Positions 8,187 to 16,902 of a DNA stretch of 64,000 nt are shown piece by piece; positions within the stretch are counted from its first letter, which is position 1; each line of letters starts with the position of its first letter. The stretch is from positions 39,157 to 103,156 of the forward strand of contig JAFYVH010000020.1 of the NCBI GenBank assembly GCA_017549205.1. The letters run 5' to 3'. This DNA comes from Clostridia bacterium. GTDB lineage: Bacteria; Bacillota; Clostridia; UBA1381; UBA9506. Made by a program: the position numbers and the translations under genes. The notes under the pieces are model-generated. The model ran no database searches, was not told the origin of the DNA, and saw only the letters and a program-made list of their open reading frames with translations.

Positions 8187-9203
8187 TTACTCCAAAACAT
8201 ACACACGGGCGGTTCTCCGTCCAAATTTGTAACATTCTGAAGTTGTGTTATAAAACAGGTCAATCCGATTGCCCTTAATGGCGCCACCGGTATCGCCGGC
8301 AACAGCATAGCCATAAACCCAGGCACCATCGGGAGATTCAATATAAAGCTTAGAGCCTAAGGGAATCACACGGGGGTCAACGGCAATAACTCCGTAATTA
8401 GCCGGACGACCGGAAGCCGTGCGGTTACCCACATTGTAGCTATAGGCTGTGGCTGTGCAATCAATCACCTTTTTAACCTTGAGTTCAGAGGTGGAAGCTG
8501 TCACAATTTTATTGCCCTGAACGCCTTCTTCCACAACAGCATCAACAGGCGCTACCAAAATGGTTTCAGAAACTGCCTCACGACCAATTTCTTCACCATC
8601 TTTTGTGGTGACCTTATAGGTTACCTCGCAGGTACCATCCTTACCCTCGGTGATGGGCACCGAATGGTTTGCAAATTTATCATAGTTCGGAATAACGATT
8701 GTGTTATAAGGCTTGGTTTCAACGCGCTTTTCTTCCGTCACCTTCACACGATAAATCCGTGCATTCATAGCATCTTTTACAGGGGTATCCGGCCAGGGCA
8801 GCATCTCGTCATGTTCGCCCACAGTCACGCCACATTCTGCCAGCGCATCGGCTAAAATTGGCTCGCAACTGTAAATATCACGGGTAACACCATCAACTGT
8901 TAAAACAATTTTTTTAGCTCGCTCAACCACAATGGTTGCGTTGTTTCGCAAGAACGAATGAAGCGGTGCCGAAATTCTGTCACCCGCATTTAAAACAATG
9001 CCTTGCTCTGCCAAAAATTCTTCTACATAAACGCGGCTGGTGGTTACCTGTCGGTTTTCTTCTCCAATAACCAATGTAACATCTTTTGTCACAACAAAGC
9101 CGAAAAGCATCGAGGTAACAGCCATTAAAATAACCAATGTACTGAAAGTCACCAATATGTTACGCTTTGAAATTAACTTTTTGAGTGTCTGATTATGCAA
9201 CAC
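8187..9203 (-). CDS. yabE: YabE-like protein: DUF348, G5 and 3D domains (cell-wall hydrolase-like)
   Basis: Near the N-terminus is a membrane anchor or signal segment. Two ubiquitin-like DUF348 repeats follow (VIGEENRQVTTSRVYVEEFL and TVDGVTRDIYS), then a G5 domain (about residues 165-240) and a C-terminal 3D domain. The 3D domain has IAVDPRVIPLGSKLYI and AGDTGGAIKGNRIDLFY with its three conserved Asp. Related proteins (YabE, Rpf-like) act on peptidoglycan glycan strands. The start is uncertain: GTG at 9203 follows AAAGGATGTG, whereas in-frame ATGs at 9245 and 9233 have no ribosome site. Confidence 0.85.
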   Translation of the reverse strand: MLHNQTLKKLISKRNILVTFSTLVILMAVTSMLFGFVVTKDVTLVIGEENRQVTTSRVYVEEFLAEQGIVLNAGDRISAPLHSFLRNNATIVVERAKKIVLTVDGVTRDIYSCEPILADALAECGVTVGEHDEMLPWPDTPVKDAMNARIYRVKVTEEKRVETKPYNTIVIPNYDKFANHSVPITEGKDGTCEVTYKVTTKDGEEIGREAVSETILVAPVDAVVEEGVQGNKIVTASTSELKVKKVIDCTATAYSYNVGNRTASGRPANYGVIAVDPRVIPLGSKLYIESPDGAWVYGYAVAGDTGGAIKGNRIDLFYNTTSECYKFGRRTARVYVLE

Positions 9204-9312
9204 GATATCCACACATCCTTTCTGTTTCAGCATATGAAAAACCATCGTAAATAATCACAAAAATATAACGCATTTGTTACAAAATTGTTTCATTTTCAAA
9301 AACGCAGGGACT

Positions 9313-9341
9313 ATTATAAAACATTTTCAGTCAAAAGTCAA
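9313..9341 (-). promoter_or_regulatory. Sigma-A promoter of yabE-like gene
   Basis: TTGACT (9336-9341), 17 bp, TATAAT (9313-9318) on the minus strand. A second TTGACT copy lies inside the spacer. Confidence 0.8.
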
Positions 9342-9494
9342 ACAATTTTATTATTTTAAGCAGAAAACATTCATGTGTTTTCCCGATAATTTGTTGCAAA
9401 AGCATGTCAAAATCCCTATGCCCAGTAGTTTATCGCTATTTTTGTAAAAATATACCATTTTTATGTGTTTTTTTCGTTTTTTGCTTTGATTTCA

Positions 9495-9523
9495 TTGACC
9501 GATAGCTGTTTTTATGATAAAAT
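9495..9523 (+). promoter_or_regulatory. Sigma-A promoter of addB
   Basis: TTGACC (9495-9500), 17 bp, TAAAAT (9518-9523). Confidence 0.75.
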
Positions 9524-9586
9524 ACAGATAGTTTAACAGGTTATTTTTACATGCAAATAAATGTAATTTTTAAAGGAGGCAACACC

Positions 9587-12500
9587 ATGGCTATCACCCT
9601 GATTTTTGGTGAATCCGGCACAGGTAAAAGTGAATATTGTCAAAATACCATGCTCGCATTACACGGTCAGGGCGTTAAAACCATAATGATTGTTCCCGAA
9701 CAGTTTGCCCACTCTGCTGAGGCCCTTTTAATTAAGCGAAACGGCTTTATAACCGAGGGCTTTGAGGCCACATCTTTTAAGCGGTTAGCTCACAGGGTGC
9801 TTCAAAAAAACGGTATATTAAAAGGAAGCATTACAACCATTGGCAAAAGCATGCTGCTGGCCAAGGTTGTTTTGAGCCTTTCCAAAGACTTAAAATTATA
9901 CCGTGAGGCTGCCCTTAGACCCGGTTTCGTGGAGGCAACACTCTCCTTTATTGCCGATTGCAAGCGCTCTTCTGTCACGCCGGAACAGTTGCAGACGGCA
10001 GCAGATGAAAAAAACGCCCATCTCTCTATGAAAATCTCTGAACTTTCTTCTATTTATAAAGCCTACCAAACAGCATTAGACACCGGGTATACCGACGGCG
10101 ATGACTATGTGACCATGCTGGCACAAAACGACGAGCTGACTGCCCTTTTTCGCGGTGTTCACATTTTTGTCGATGAATTTGTTTGGTTCAGCGGGGCCGA
10201 GTTTGATTGTCTGCGCGCCCTTGCAAAAGCTGGTGCAGAGCTTTATGTCACATTGGGAACTGCCACAGCTGACAAAGGCGGCATTTTTGAGCCGGTTTCA
10301 AGGACAGCACATCAGCTGATGAACATGGCCAAAACCATTGGTGTTCCCCTTGCTACCCCCATATATTTAACAGAAAAACATCGTTTTGCCGAAAGTCCCG
10401 AACTGGCACATTTTGAGGCTGAATATCACCATTATCCACCCAAGGCATACCCGCACGAAACAAAAAACCTTTCCTTATATATAGCACCTGATTTATACAC
10501 CGAGGTGCAGGCTTTGGCTGCTGCCATTTGTCAAACCGTTCAAAAGCACGGACTTCATTACCGTGACATTGCCATTATTGCCGGGGATGTTTCTGTGTAT
10601 GAAGATTTGATTAAAACCGTTTTCCCCGTGTATGACATTCCTGTTTTTATAGACCAAAAAAGGCCGCTTTTGTCTCACCCCATCATTGTGATGCTTGCTT
10701 CCCTTTTGGATATCATAGTAGACGGTTTGGAAACAGAGAGCCTTTTGGCCTATTGCAAAACCGGTTACAGCGGTCTTTCTTTAGAAGAAACAGACCTTTT
10801 GGAAAACTTTGCATTGGCAGGTCGCTTAAAACAAAAGGACTGGCTTAATGACAGTCGCTTTTTAAAGCGGGCTGATTCTGTTTTTTATCAGACCGAAAAT
10901 GTTGACGAATCCCATGCCCAAGAGGCTACACGGCTCCTTATCTTGCGGGATCGCCTCATGACACCCATTCAAAACCTGCAAGTGGCTTTGTCACAGAGCA
11001 AGCAGGTTGCCCACCGCGCCGCTACAATCTTTTCCTTTTTAGAAGAAATAAAGCTCTGTCAAACTGTGCAGACAGAAATTGACTTTTTAAAGGCAGAGGG
11101 CAATTTGCAACAGGCCAAAGAGCATGGCGAAATTTATAATTTACTCATCACCCTGTTGGACGAGTTGGTCCTTTGCCTTGGCGAAGAGCAAATCGGCCTT
11201 GAGCGTCTGCGCTCTATTTTGCTTGTCGGCTTGGCCCAATGTGAAATGTCTATCATCCCCCCAGCATGCGACCAGGTCTTTTTCGGGAATACGACACGCT
11301 CTTTGGTTAAAAATGTGAAAGCGCTTTTTATTATAGGTGCCAAAGACAATGCCTTTCCTGCTCCTCCTATAAAGGAAGGGATTTTAAAAGATGACGAACG
11401 CCGCTTTTTAGAAGATATGGGCATTGTTTTGGGGCCCGATGCCAAAAAGGTGGCTTTTTACAATCAATATCAAGTTTATAACACCTTAAATATCAGCCAC
11501 AATTTTATGTATGTCAGCTATGCCGTTGCCGACCATGAGGGAAAGGGTCTGCGTCCCTCTCCGCTGATTGACCGTTTGAGAAAGCTTTTTCCCCAATTAA
11601 CCGAAAGGGATAACCTTTCAGAGCCTCCCGCACCGGAGCAAGTAATTGCCGGCAAGGCTTCGGCATGGCAATATATGCTGGAGCATTTTAAAGAAGAAAC
11701 ACCTGCCGTTTTGGCTCTGAAGACCTTTTTTGAAAAAGATGAAGATTATGGTGAGTTCTACTGCGCTCTCCTGCGCCATTGTCGTTACACAAACGAGGCG
11801 CAAAATCTTTCGCCTGCTATTGCCCAGGCTCTTTACGGAACAAATCTGCGGGGCAGTGTGAGCCAATTAGAGCGATTCAGCAACTGTCCTTTTTCATATT
11901 TTATGCAATATGGACTCCGGGCAAAAGAACGCAAAATTTTAAAAATTGATGCACCTGATGTGGGCAGTCTGTTGCACAAATTGGTTGAAATTGCCTCCCT
12001 TGAACTTCAAAAGCAAGGGCAGGGCTTTGCCGATTTAACCGAAAAAACTGCAGTGCAACTGGCTGAAAAAGCGGTGGATGAATTATTTACCGACGTTTTT
12101 ATTAAGGAACTATACTCTCAAAATCGATTGGCAGCACTCATTGGTCAGCTGAAATCCTCACTTGCAAAAATGCTGATGGTGCTCTCGACCCATGTTAAGA
12201 GAGGTGAATTTGAACCCTGTGCCTTTGAGGTGGCTTTTGACAAAAATGGCGAGCTACCCCCTGTCACCATCCCCTTGCCCTCAGGTGAAACCATAACCTT
12301 AATCGGTCGCATTGACCGCATTGACACATTAAAGCAAAATGCCACAGTTTATATTAAAATTATCGATTACAAAACCGGCAGCAAAACCTTTAGCTTAAGT
12401 GACATTTACAATCGTCTCTCTTTGCAGCTTGCTGTTTATCTCATCGCTGCAGAGCAAGGAGGCAGCAATTTGTTTGGTACAAAGCCCGCCCCTGCAGGCA

Positions 12501-12952
12501 TGTTTTATTTCCGCTTGGCCGACCAGACGGTTGATGCAAGTCAAAATGCTGAAGACGCCATGCTGAAGCAATTTAAAATGAGTGGTCTTTTGCTTAAAGA
12601 TGCTGATATCGTTCGCGCTATGGATAAAGGCATTTCAGGCTATTCGGCCATTATCCCCGCTCACATGAAGCAAGATGGAACCCTTTCAGAAAAAAGCGGC
12701 AGTTATGCCACCATGGAGCAATTTGACAAGCTAAAAGACTATGTTAAGAAAACGGCAGGCAAAATTGGTGCTGAAATCTTAAAAGGCACCTCTTCCATTT
12801 ATCCTTGCAAAAGCAATCAGGCTCTGCCCTGCCGCTATTGTAAATACCACGCCGTTTGCTCTTTTGACCCTGAAAAAGATGACTATCGGATTGCACATCC
12901 TTTAAAGGACGAATTTATCTGGTCAGAGCTTGAAAACCATTTAGAGTTCTAA
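9587..12952 (+). CDS. addB: ATP-dependent helicase/deoxyribonuclease subunit B
   Basis: This 1121-residue subunit of the AddAB recombination nuclease resects double-strand breaks and responds to Chi. Its N-terminal Walker A is GESGTGKS (about residues 7-14). The RecB-like nuclease site is IDYKTGS with QLAVYL (around residue 927). The iron-sulfur cluster cysteines are visible: one in NCPFSYF (about 767), then CxxCxxxxxC at about 1082-1091. ATG at 9587 is chosen because AAAGGAGG lies 6-7 nt before it. The usual partner addA is not adjacent; coaX, with its own promoter, follows at once. Confidence 0.93.
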   Translation: MAITLIFGESGTGKSEYCQNTMLALHGQGVKTIMIVPEQFAHSAEALLIKRNGFITEGFEATSFKRLAHRVLQKNGILKGSITTIGKSMLLAKVVLSLSKDLKLYREAALRPGFVEATLSFIADCKRSSVTPEQLQTAADEKNAHLSMKISELSSIYKAYQTALDTGYTDGDDYVTMLAQNDELTALFRGVHIFVDEFVWFSGAEFDCLRALAKAGAELYVTLGTATADKGGIFEPVSRTAHQLMNMAKTIGVPLATPIYLTEKHRFAESPELAHFEAEYHHYPPKAYPHETKNLSLYIAPDLYTEVQALAAAICQTVQKHGLHYRDIAIIAGDVSVYEDLIKTVFPVYDIPVFIDQKRPLLSHPIIVMLASLLDIIVDGLETESLLAYCKTGYSGLSLEETDLLENFALAGRLKQKDWLNDSRFLKRADSVFYQTENVDESHAQEATRLLILRDRLMTPIQNLQVALSQSKQVAHRAATIFSFLEEIKLCQTVQTEIDFLKAEGNLQQAKEHGEIYNLLITLLDELVLCLGEEQIGLERLRSILLVGLAQCEMSIIPPACDQVFFGNTTRSLVKNVKALFIIGAKDNAFPAPPIKEGILKDDERRFLEDMGIVLGPDAKKVAFYNQYQVYNTLNISHNFMYVSYAVADHEGKGLRPSPLIDRLRKLFPQLTERDNLSEPPAPEQVIAGKASAWQYMLEHFKEETPAVLALKTFFEKDEDYGEFYCALLRHCRYTNEAQNLSPAIAQALYGTNLRGSVSQLERFSNCPFSYFMQYGLRAKERKILKIDAPDVGSLLHKLVEIASLELQKQGQGFADLTEKTAVQLAEKAVDELFTDVFIKELYSQNRLAALIGQLKSSLAKMLMVLSTHVKRGEFEPCAFEVAFDKNGELPPVTIPLPSGETITLIGRIDRIDTLKQNATVYIKIIDYKTGSKTFSLSDIYNRLSLQLAVYLIAAEQGGSNLFGTKPAPAGMFYFRLADQTVDASQNAEDAMLKQFKMSGLLLKDADIVRAMDKGISGYSAIIPAHMKQDGTLSEKSGSYATMEQFDKLKDYVKKTAGKIGAEILKGTSSIYPCKSNQALPCRYCKYHAVCSFDPEKDDYRIAHPLKDEFIWSELENHLEF

Positions 12953-12963
12953 TCTCTTCTTCA

Positions 12964-12992
12964 TTGACACAGGAGAAAAAATTTGCTATAAT
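12964..12992 (+). promoter_or_regulatory. Perfect consensus sigma-A promoter of coaX
   Basis: TTGACA (12964-12969), 17 bp, TATAAT (12987-12992). The leader is about 16 nt. It rules out a coaX start upstream of 13000. Confidence 0.93.
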
Positions 12993-13014
12993 AGGCAGAG
13001 TGAGGAGAATGACT

Positions 13015-13806
13015 ATGATTTTAACCATTGACATTGGTAATACAAATATTGTTTTAGGCGGTTTTATCCGGCATGAGTTACAGTTTACAGCCCGCATTGC
13101 CACCAACGCCTTCATCACGGAAGATGAATATGCCGCTAAAATTCAAAGCGTTTTAGTGCTCCATCAGGTGACAGACGCCATAGAGGGCGCCATCATTTCC
13201 TCGGTTGTGCCCCCGTTAAACACCGTGATGAAAAAAGCACTGCGCATTGTGTGTGGCGTCGAGGCACTTTTGGTAGAGCCGGGCATTAAAACCGGGGTTA
13301 ACCTGTTGTTTGATAACCCTGCCGCAACCGGCGCTGACCTGATTTGCGCCTGTGCTGCCGCCAAACAATTATATTGTTCCCCTGCTTTAATTATTGACAT
13401 TGGCACAGCCACCAAAATTTTACTCATTAATAAAGATGGTGCATTAATTGGTGCATCGATTATCCCCGGCGTTGAAATCGGCTTAAAGGCACTGGCCTCC
13501 GGCACGGCACAACTGCCGCAAATCAGTTTAGAGGCACCGCCCTCTGTCATCGGCAAAAACACCATCGACTGCATGCGCTCCGGCGTTGTGTTTGGTAACG
13601 CCTCTCTTTTAGACGGCATGATTGACCGCTTTAATGAGGAAATGGGCGAAGAGCTCCCTGTGATTGCAACAGGCGGTTTGGCCCCCACTATCATTCCCCA
13701 TTGCAAGCACACATTTATTTGCGATCATGACCTGGTTTTAAAGGGACTGGACATTATCTATGAAAAAAACTGTTCATTGACAAACGAAAAATCGAAACGG
13801 TCTTAA
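13015..13806 (+). CDS. coaX: Type III pantothenate kinase
   Basis: It phosphorylates pantothenate, the first step of CoA synthesis, and needs a monovalent cation. The 263 residues have the ASKHA fold: DIGNTNIVLGGF at the start (phosphate-binding loop), TGADLICACAAA, and IDIGTATKI in the second half. The chosen ATG is 7 nt after GAGGAG; an ATG at 13009 is too close to it. The next gene is a small integral-membrane ECF S component, which suggests vitamin uptake feeds this kinase. Confidence 0.93.
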   Translation: MILTIDIGNTNIVLGGFIRHELQFTARIATNAFITEDEYAAKIQSVLVLHQVTDAIEGAIISSVVPPLNTVMKKALRIVCGVEALLVEPGIKTGVNLLFDNPAATGADLICACAAAKQLYCSPALIIDIGTATKILLINKDGALIGASIIPGVEIGLKALASGTAQLPQISLEAPPSVIGKNTIDCMRSGVVFGNASLLDGMIDRFNEEMGEELPVIATGGLAPTIIPHCKHTFICDHDLVLKGLDIIYEKNCSLTNEKSKRS

Positions 13807-13830
13807 AAACCACTTTAATGGTTTTTAAAT
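13805..13830 (+). terminator. Weak hairpin after coaX
   Basis: An 8-bp AT-rich stem (AAAAACCA with TGGTTTTT) is followed by an AT-rich tail. It may attenuate or end the transcript, or only punctuate the operon. Confidence 0.4.
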
Positions 13831-13878
13831 AAAATTATGCGTTGTATCACAAATGTGAACGACAGCAAGGAGGATTTT

Positions 13879-14433
13879 ATGGTAAACACAAATCAAAAAA
13901 TCAGCACAAAAACTCTGACAACCGGCGCCATTTTAACCGCACTTGTCATTGTGCTGCAATGGATCGGTTCATCTTTTTTAACCTTTGGCGGCCTTGCCAT
14001 TTCACTGGTGCTGCTGCCCATTGTTTTGGGCGCTGCTCTTTGCGGACCTTTCATGGGGCTCTGGCTTGGTCTTGTTTTCAGCATCATTGTTTTAAGCGGA
14101 CCCGACGCTGCTTGGTTTATGGGCTTTAGCATTGCGGGTACCTTTATCACCGTTTTGGCAAAAGGCATTTTATGCGGTTTTATTGCCGGTCTAGTTTATC
14201 GCTATGCAAAAAAAATCAATCAGAATTTGGCAGTTGTTTTAGCCGCTGTTATTTGTCCCGTTGTGAACACCGGCGTTTTTGTTTTAGGTTGTTATGTCTT
14301 TTTCCAGGGCGAAGTTTTGCAAACAGTTATGACCGTTTATTTGCTAATCAATTTTGTAATTGAACTTTGCGTTAATCTGGTATTATCACCCCTTTTGTTC
14401 CGTCTGCTCAGCTATAAAAAGAAGCAGGCATAA
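13879..14433 (+). CDS. ECF transporter S component, probably for pantothenate
   Basis: This 184-residue integral membrane protein has five to six hydrophobic segments and the ALVIVLQWIG / GAALCGPFMGLWLGLVF pattern of ECF-type substrate-binding subunits. Such proteins bind a vitamin and use the shared EcfA-A'-T energising module, which is not encoded here. Location directly after coaX makes pantothenate (PanT-like) the best guess, but specificity cannot be read from the sequence alone. AAGGAGG lies 6 nt before the chosen ATG. Confidence 0.78.
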   Translation: MVNTNQKISTKTLTTGAILTALVIVLQWIGSSFLTFGGLAISLVLLPIVLGAALCGPFMGLWLGLVFSIIVLSGPDAAWFMGFSIAGTFITVLAKGILCGFIAGLVYRYAKKINQNLAVVLAAVICPVVNTGVFVLGCYVFFQGEVLQTVMTVYLLINFVIELCVNLVLSPLLFRLLSYKKKQA

Positions 14434-14451
14434 ATCAGTATTTTATGGGTT

Positions 14452-14479
14452 TTGCCAAGGCAGGAACCTATTATATAAT
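14452..14479 (+). promoter_or_regulatory. Sigma-A promoter of pfkB-family gene
   Basis: TTGCCA (14452-14457), 16 bp, TATAAT (14474-14479). Confidence 0.65.
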
Positions 14480-14505
14480 TTAAACTCCCAAGGAGGCATA
14501 AACAT

Positions 14506-15456
14506 ATGTATGATGTAGCTTGTATTGGTATTTTCGTGGCCGATTGCATTGCAAAAACCGTTGATAAACTGCCGGAACGGGGAAAGCTTGGGCTGATTGA
14601 CAGCTTAAATCTTTACACCGGCGGTTGCGCTATGAACGCTGCTGCCGATATGAAGAAATTAGGTGCCAATGTTGCCCTGCTGGGCATGGTAGGAAACGAC
14701 GGATTCGGTTCCTTTTTGCTTGGCGAAGTAAAAAAATTAGGCATTCCCACAGACGGCATTCGCGTCAGCGAGGATTATTCCACCTCTGCTTCTGCTGTTT
14801 TGGTTGACAGCGGTGGCGAACGCACTTTTTTACACTGTTTAGGCAGTAACGCCACCTTTACCGATAGCGATGTGAATTATGATGTGATTCGCGATTCTAA
14901 GGTGGTTTTTGTGGCAGGCACCATGCTTATGCCGAATTTTGACGGAGAGCCCTGTGCTCGTGTTCTGAAAAAATGTAAGGAAATGGGCAAAATCACAGTT
15001 TTAGACAGTGCCTGGGATGATACCGGTCGCTGGATGGATGTGCTGCGTCCCTGCATGCCTTATATTGACTATTTTATCCCCAGCATTGATGAGGCTCGCA
15101 TGTTTGCAGAGGGTCGTGAAGATTTAAAAGACATTGCCGACTATTTCTTTGATTTGGGTGCAAAGCATGTGGCCATCAAAATTGGCAAAGACGGATGCTA
15201 TGTTCGTGAAACAAAGGATTCAGAGGGCGTAATCATGCCTACTTACTTAGGCTTTAAGCCCGTTGACACCACCGGTGCCGGCGACTCTTTCTGCTCCGGT
15301 TTCCTGTATGGTCTCACCCACGGCATGACCATGGAAGAAAGCGCTCAATTTGCTAACGCTGTGGCAACACACTGCGTTATGGCTGTTGGCGCTTCTACCG
15401 GCATTCGCTCTTATGAAGAAATCAAGCAGTTTATGAGCGAGCATCAGCCCGGCTGA
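14506..15456 (+). CDS. PfkB-family carbohydrate (or nucleoside) kinase
   Basis: These 316 residues carry both ribokinase-family signatures: GGCAMNAAADMKKLG (about residues 42-56) and the C-terminal DTTGAGDSFCSGFLYG with the catalytic Asp. It transfers phosphate from ATP to a sugar-type hydroxyl. The substrate cannot be fixed from sequence; ribokinase-like and 2-keto-3-deoxygluconate kinase-like roles are both possible. A mannitol-1-phosphate dehydrogenase homologue lies 74 nt downstream on the same strand, which hints at hexitol or hexose-phosphate metabolism. AAGGAGG precedes the start by about 9 nt. Confidence 0.88.
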   Translation: MYDVACIGIFVADCIAKTVDKLPERGKLGLIDSLNLYTGGCAMNAAADMKKLGANVALLGMVGNDGFGSFLLGEVKKLGIPTDGIRVSEDYSTSASAVLVDSGGERTFLHCLGSNATFTDSDVNYDVIRDSKVVFVAGTMLMPNFDGEPCARVLKKCKEMGKITVLDSAWDDTGRWMDVLRPCMPYIDYFIPSIDEARMFAEGREDLKDIADYFFDLGAKHVAIKIGKDGCYVRETKDSEGVIMPTYLGFKPVDTTGAGDSFCSGFLYGLTHGMTMEESAQFANAVATHCVMAVGASTGIRSYEEIKQFMSEHQPG

Positions 15457-15530
15457 GCCCTATAGATACATAGTCAAAAAAATAAATACGCCGTGCGAAA
15501 ACTCGCCTGGCAACAGAAATGGAGTTTATC

Positions 15531-16727
15531 ATGAAAAAAGCAGTTATGTATGGCGGCGGCAATATTGGTCGCGGTTTCATTGGTCAGCTGATGTATCAGT
15601 CCGGATATGCCGTTAGCTTTGTTGATGTTAATCAGGAGCTTTTGACAGCGCTCAACACCCAAAAACAATACCCTGTTCGCATTTTAAAGGGCGACAGCTA
15701 CGATGAGGTGATGGTGCAGAATGTCAGCGGTATTGACGGCAATGATATTGATGCTGTCAGCCGTGCTATTGCAGAGGCTGATTTATGCGCCACTGCTGTT
15801 GGTGTAAATGTTTTAAAATTTGTTGTTAAGCCCATTAAAGAGGGTATTGTCCGTCGTTTCACAGAGGGTTCAAAAAAACCTTTAGACATTATCATTTGTG
15901 AAAATTTAATTGGTGCTGATGAATTTTTAAAGGGCATGATTGCTGATTTAATGACCGAAGAAGAAAAGAAATTTTTAGACAAGGTTGGCTTTGTTGAAGC
16001 CTCCATCGGTCGCATGGTGCCCATTCAAACCGATGCCATGAAAGACGGCAACCCCCTGCGCGTTTGCGTTGAGAGTTATGACCGTCTGCCTGTTGACAAG
16101 GCTGCTTTTAAAGGTGAGTTGCCTCCCATTGAAAATCTGGTACCTTTCTCACCTTTCTCTTATTACATTGAGCGTAAGCTTTTTGTACACAACATGGGTC
16201 ATGCCTCTACCGCATATTTAGGACAGTATTTAGGTTGTGATGCCATTTGGGAAAGCATTGGCCATCCTGAAGTTGAGCTGATTGCTCTGCGGGCCATGCA
16301 GGCTTCAGCGCAGGCTATGAGCAAAAAATATGATGTTGCCTTTGAGGGTTTGAATAATCATGTTGAAAACCTGATTTATCGTTTTTCAAACAAGCAGTTG
16401 GGCGATACCAATGCCCGTGTTGGTGGCGACATTAAGCGCAAGCTCTCCCCCAACGACCGCATGATTGGTGCTTTGAATCTTTGCCGTGAGCAAGGCATTG
16501 CCACAGACTATCTTGAAGTTGCCATTGCCGCTTCACTTCTGTTCCGTCGTGACGGCGAAGAGCCCATGACACCGGAAGTGATTCTCTCGGAAGTGGCACA
16601 GCTTTCAAAGGATGACGCAACCTATAAAAACATTATGAATTACTACGCTATGTTACAAGACAAAAAGCCTTTGGCTGAACTGATTAAAGCGGTTAAGACA
16701 AAACAGGCAGAGCTCATTATTGTATAA
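15531..16727 (+). CDS. mtlD: Mannitol-1-phosphate 5-dehydrogenase family protein
   Basis: It interconverts fructose 6-phosphate and mannitol 1-phosphate with NAD(H) if it follows its family. The 398 residues begin with the NAD-binding loop GGGNIGRGFIG and contain ERKLFVHNMGHA, the polyol-dehydrogenase catalytic Lys/Asn/His block as in MtlD. No mannitol PTS gene lies nearby, so the true substrate may be another hexitol or hexose phosphate. ATG at 15531 has GGAG 6 nt upstream; ATG at 15519 has no ribosome site. It is probably co-transcribed with the upstream sugar kinase. Confidence 0.82.
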   Translation: MKKAVMYGGGNIGRGFIGQLMYQSGYAVSFVDVNQELLTALNTQKQYPVRILKGDSYDEVMVQNVSGIDGNDIDAVSRAIAEADLCATAVGVNVLKFVVKPIKEGIVRRFTEGSKKPLDIIICENLIGADEFLKGMIADLMTEEEKKFLDKVGFVEASIGRMVPIQTDAMKDGNPLRVCVESYDRLPVDKAAFKGELPPIENLVPFSPFSYYIERKLFVHNMGHASTAYLGQYLGCDAIWESIGHPEVELIALRAMQASAQAMSKKYDVAFEGLNNHVENLIYRFSNKQLGDTNARVGGDIKRKLSPNDRMIGALNLCREQGIATDYLEVAIAASLLFRRDGEEPMTPEVILSEVAQLSKDDATYKNIMNYYAMLQDKKPLAELIKAVKTKQAELIIV

Positions 16728-16759
16728 GCCTTGCCCTTTATAAAAACAGAAAAATTAAC

Positions 16760-16793
16760 GCATCCCCTGCAAAAATGCAGGGGATGTTTTTTT
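16760..16793 (+). terminator. Terminator of mtlD-like gene
   Basis: The stem CATCCCCTGCA/TGCAGGGGATG is followed by seven T. Confidence 0.93.
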
Positions 16794-16845
16794 ACATTAA
16801 CCCCGTTTGGCCCACAGTTTTTGTCCTTTTTTACTTGGTACTGGC

Positions 16846-16872
16846 AATCTTGAAAGAAATGGCACATATAAT
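16846..16872 (+). promoter_or_regulatory. Putative sigma-E-type (mother-cell) promoter of sigK
   Basis: AATCTT (16846-16851), 13 bp, CATATAAT (16865-16872). This fits the sigma-E pattern (ATATT ... CATACAAT) with one mismatch in each box. No -35 at sigma-A spacing is found, although TATAAT is embedded. Confidence 0.6.
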
Positions 16873-16902
16873 GGAAATATCTCATTCGGGAGGTGCCTTT
16901 AT

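Larger units (their letters stand above)
9246..9586. other. Divergent intergenic region between yabE-like gene and addB
   Basis: This AT-rich stretch of about 340 bp holds one promoter on each strand (listed separately). I see nothing else in it. Confidence 0.7.

Noticed and set aside
12964..13014. A longer CoaX starting at 12964
   Set aside because: That start codon lies inside the promoter (its -35 box is at 12964-12969). The 13015 start fits the ribosome site and the family length.
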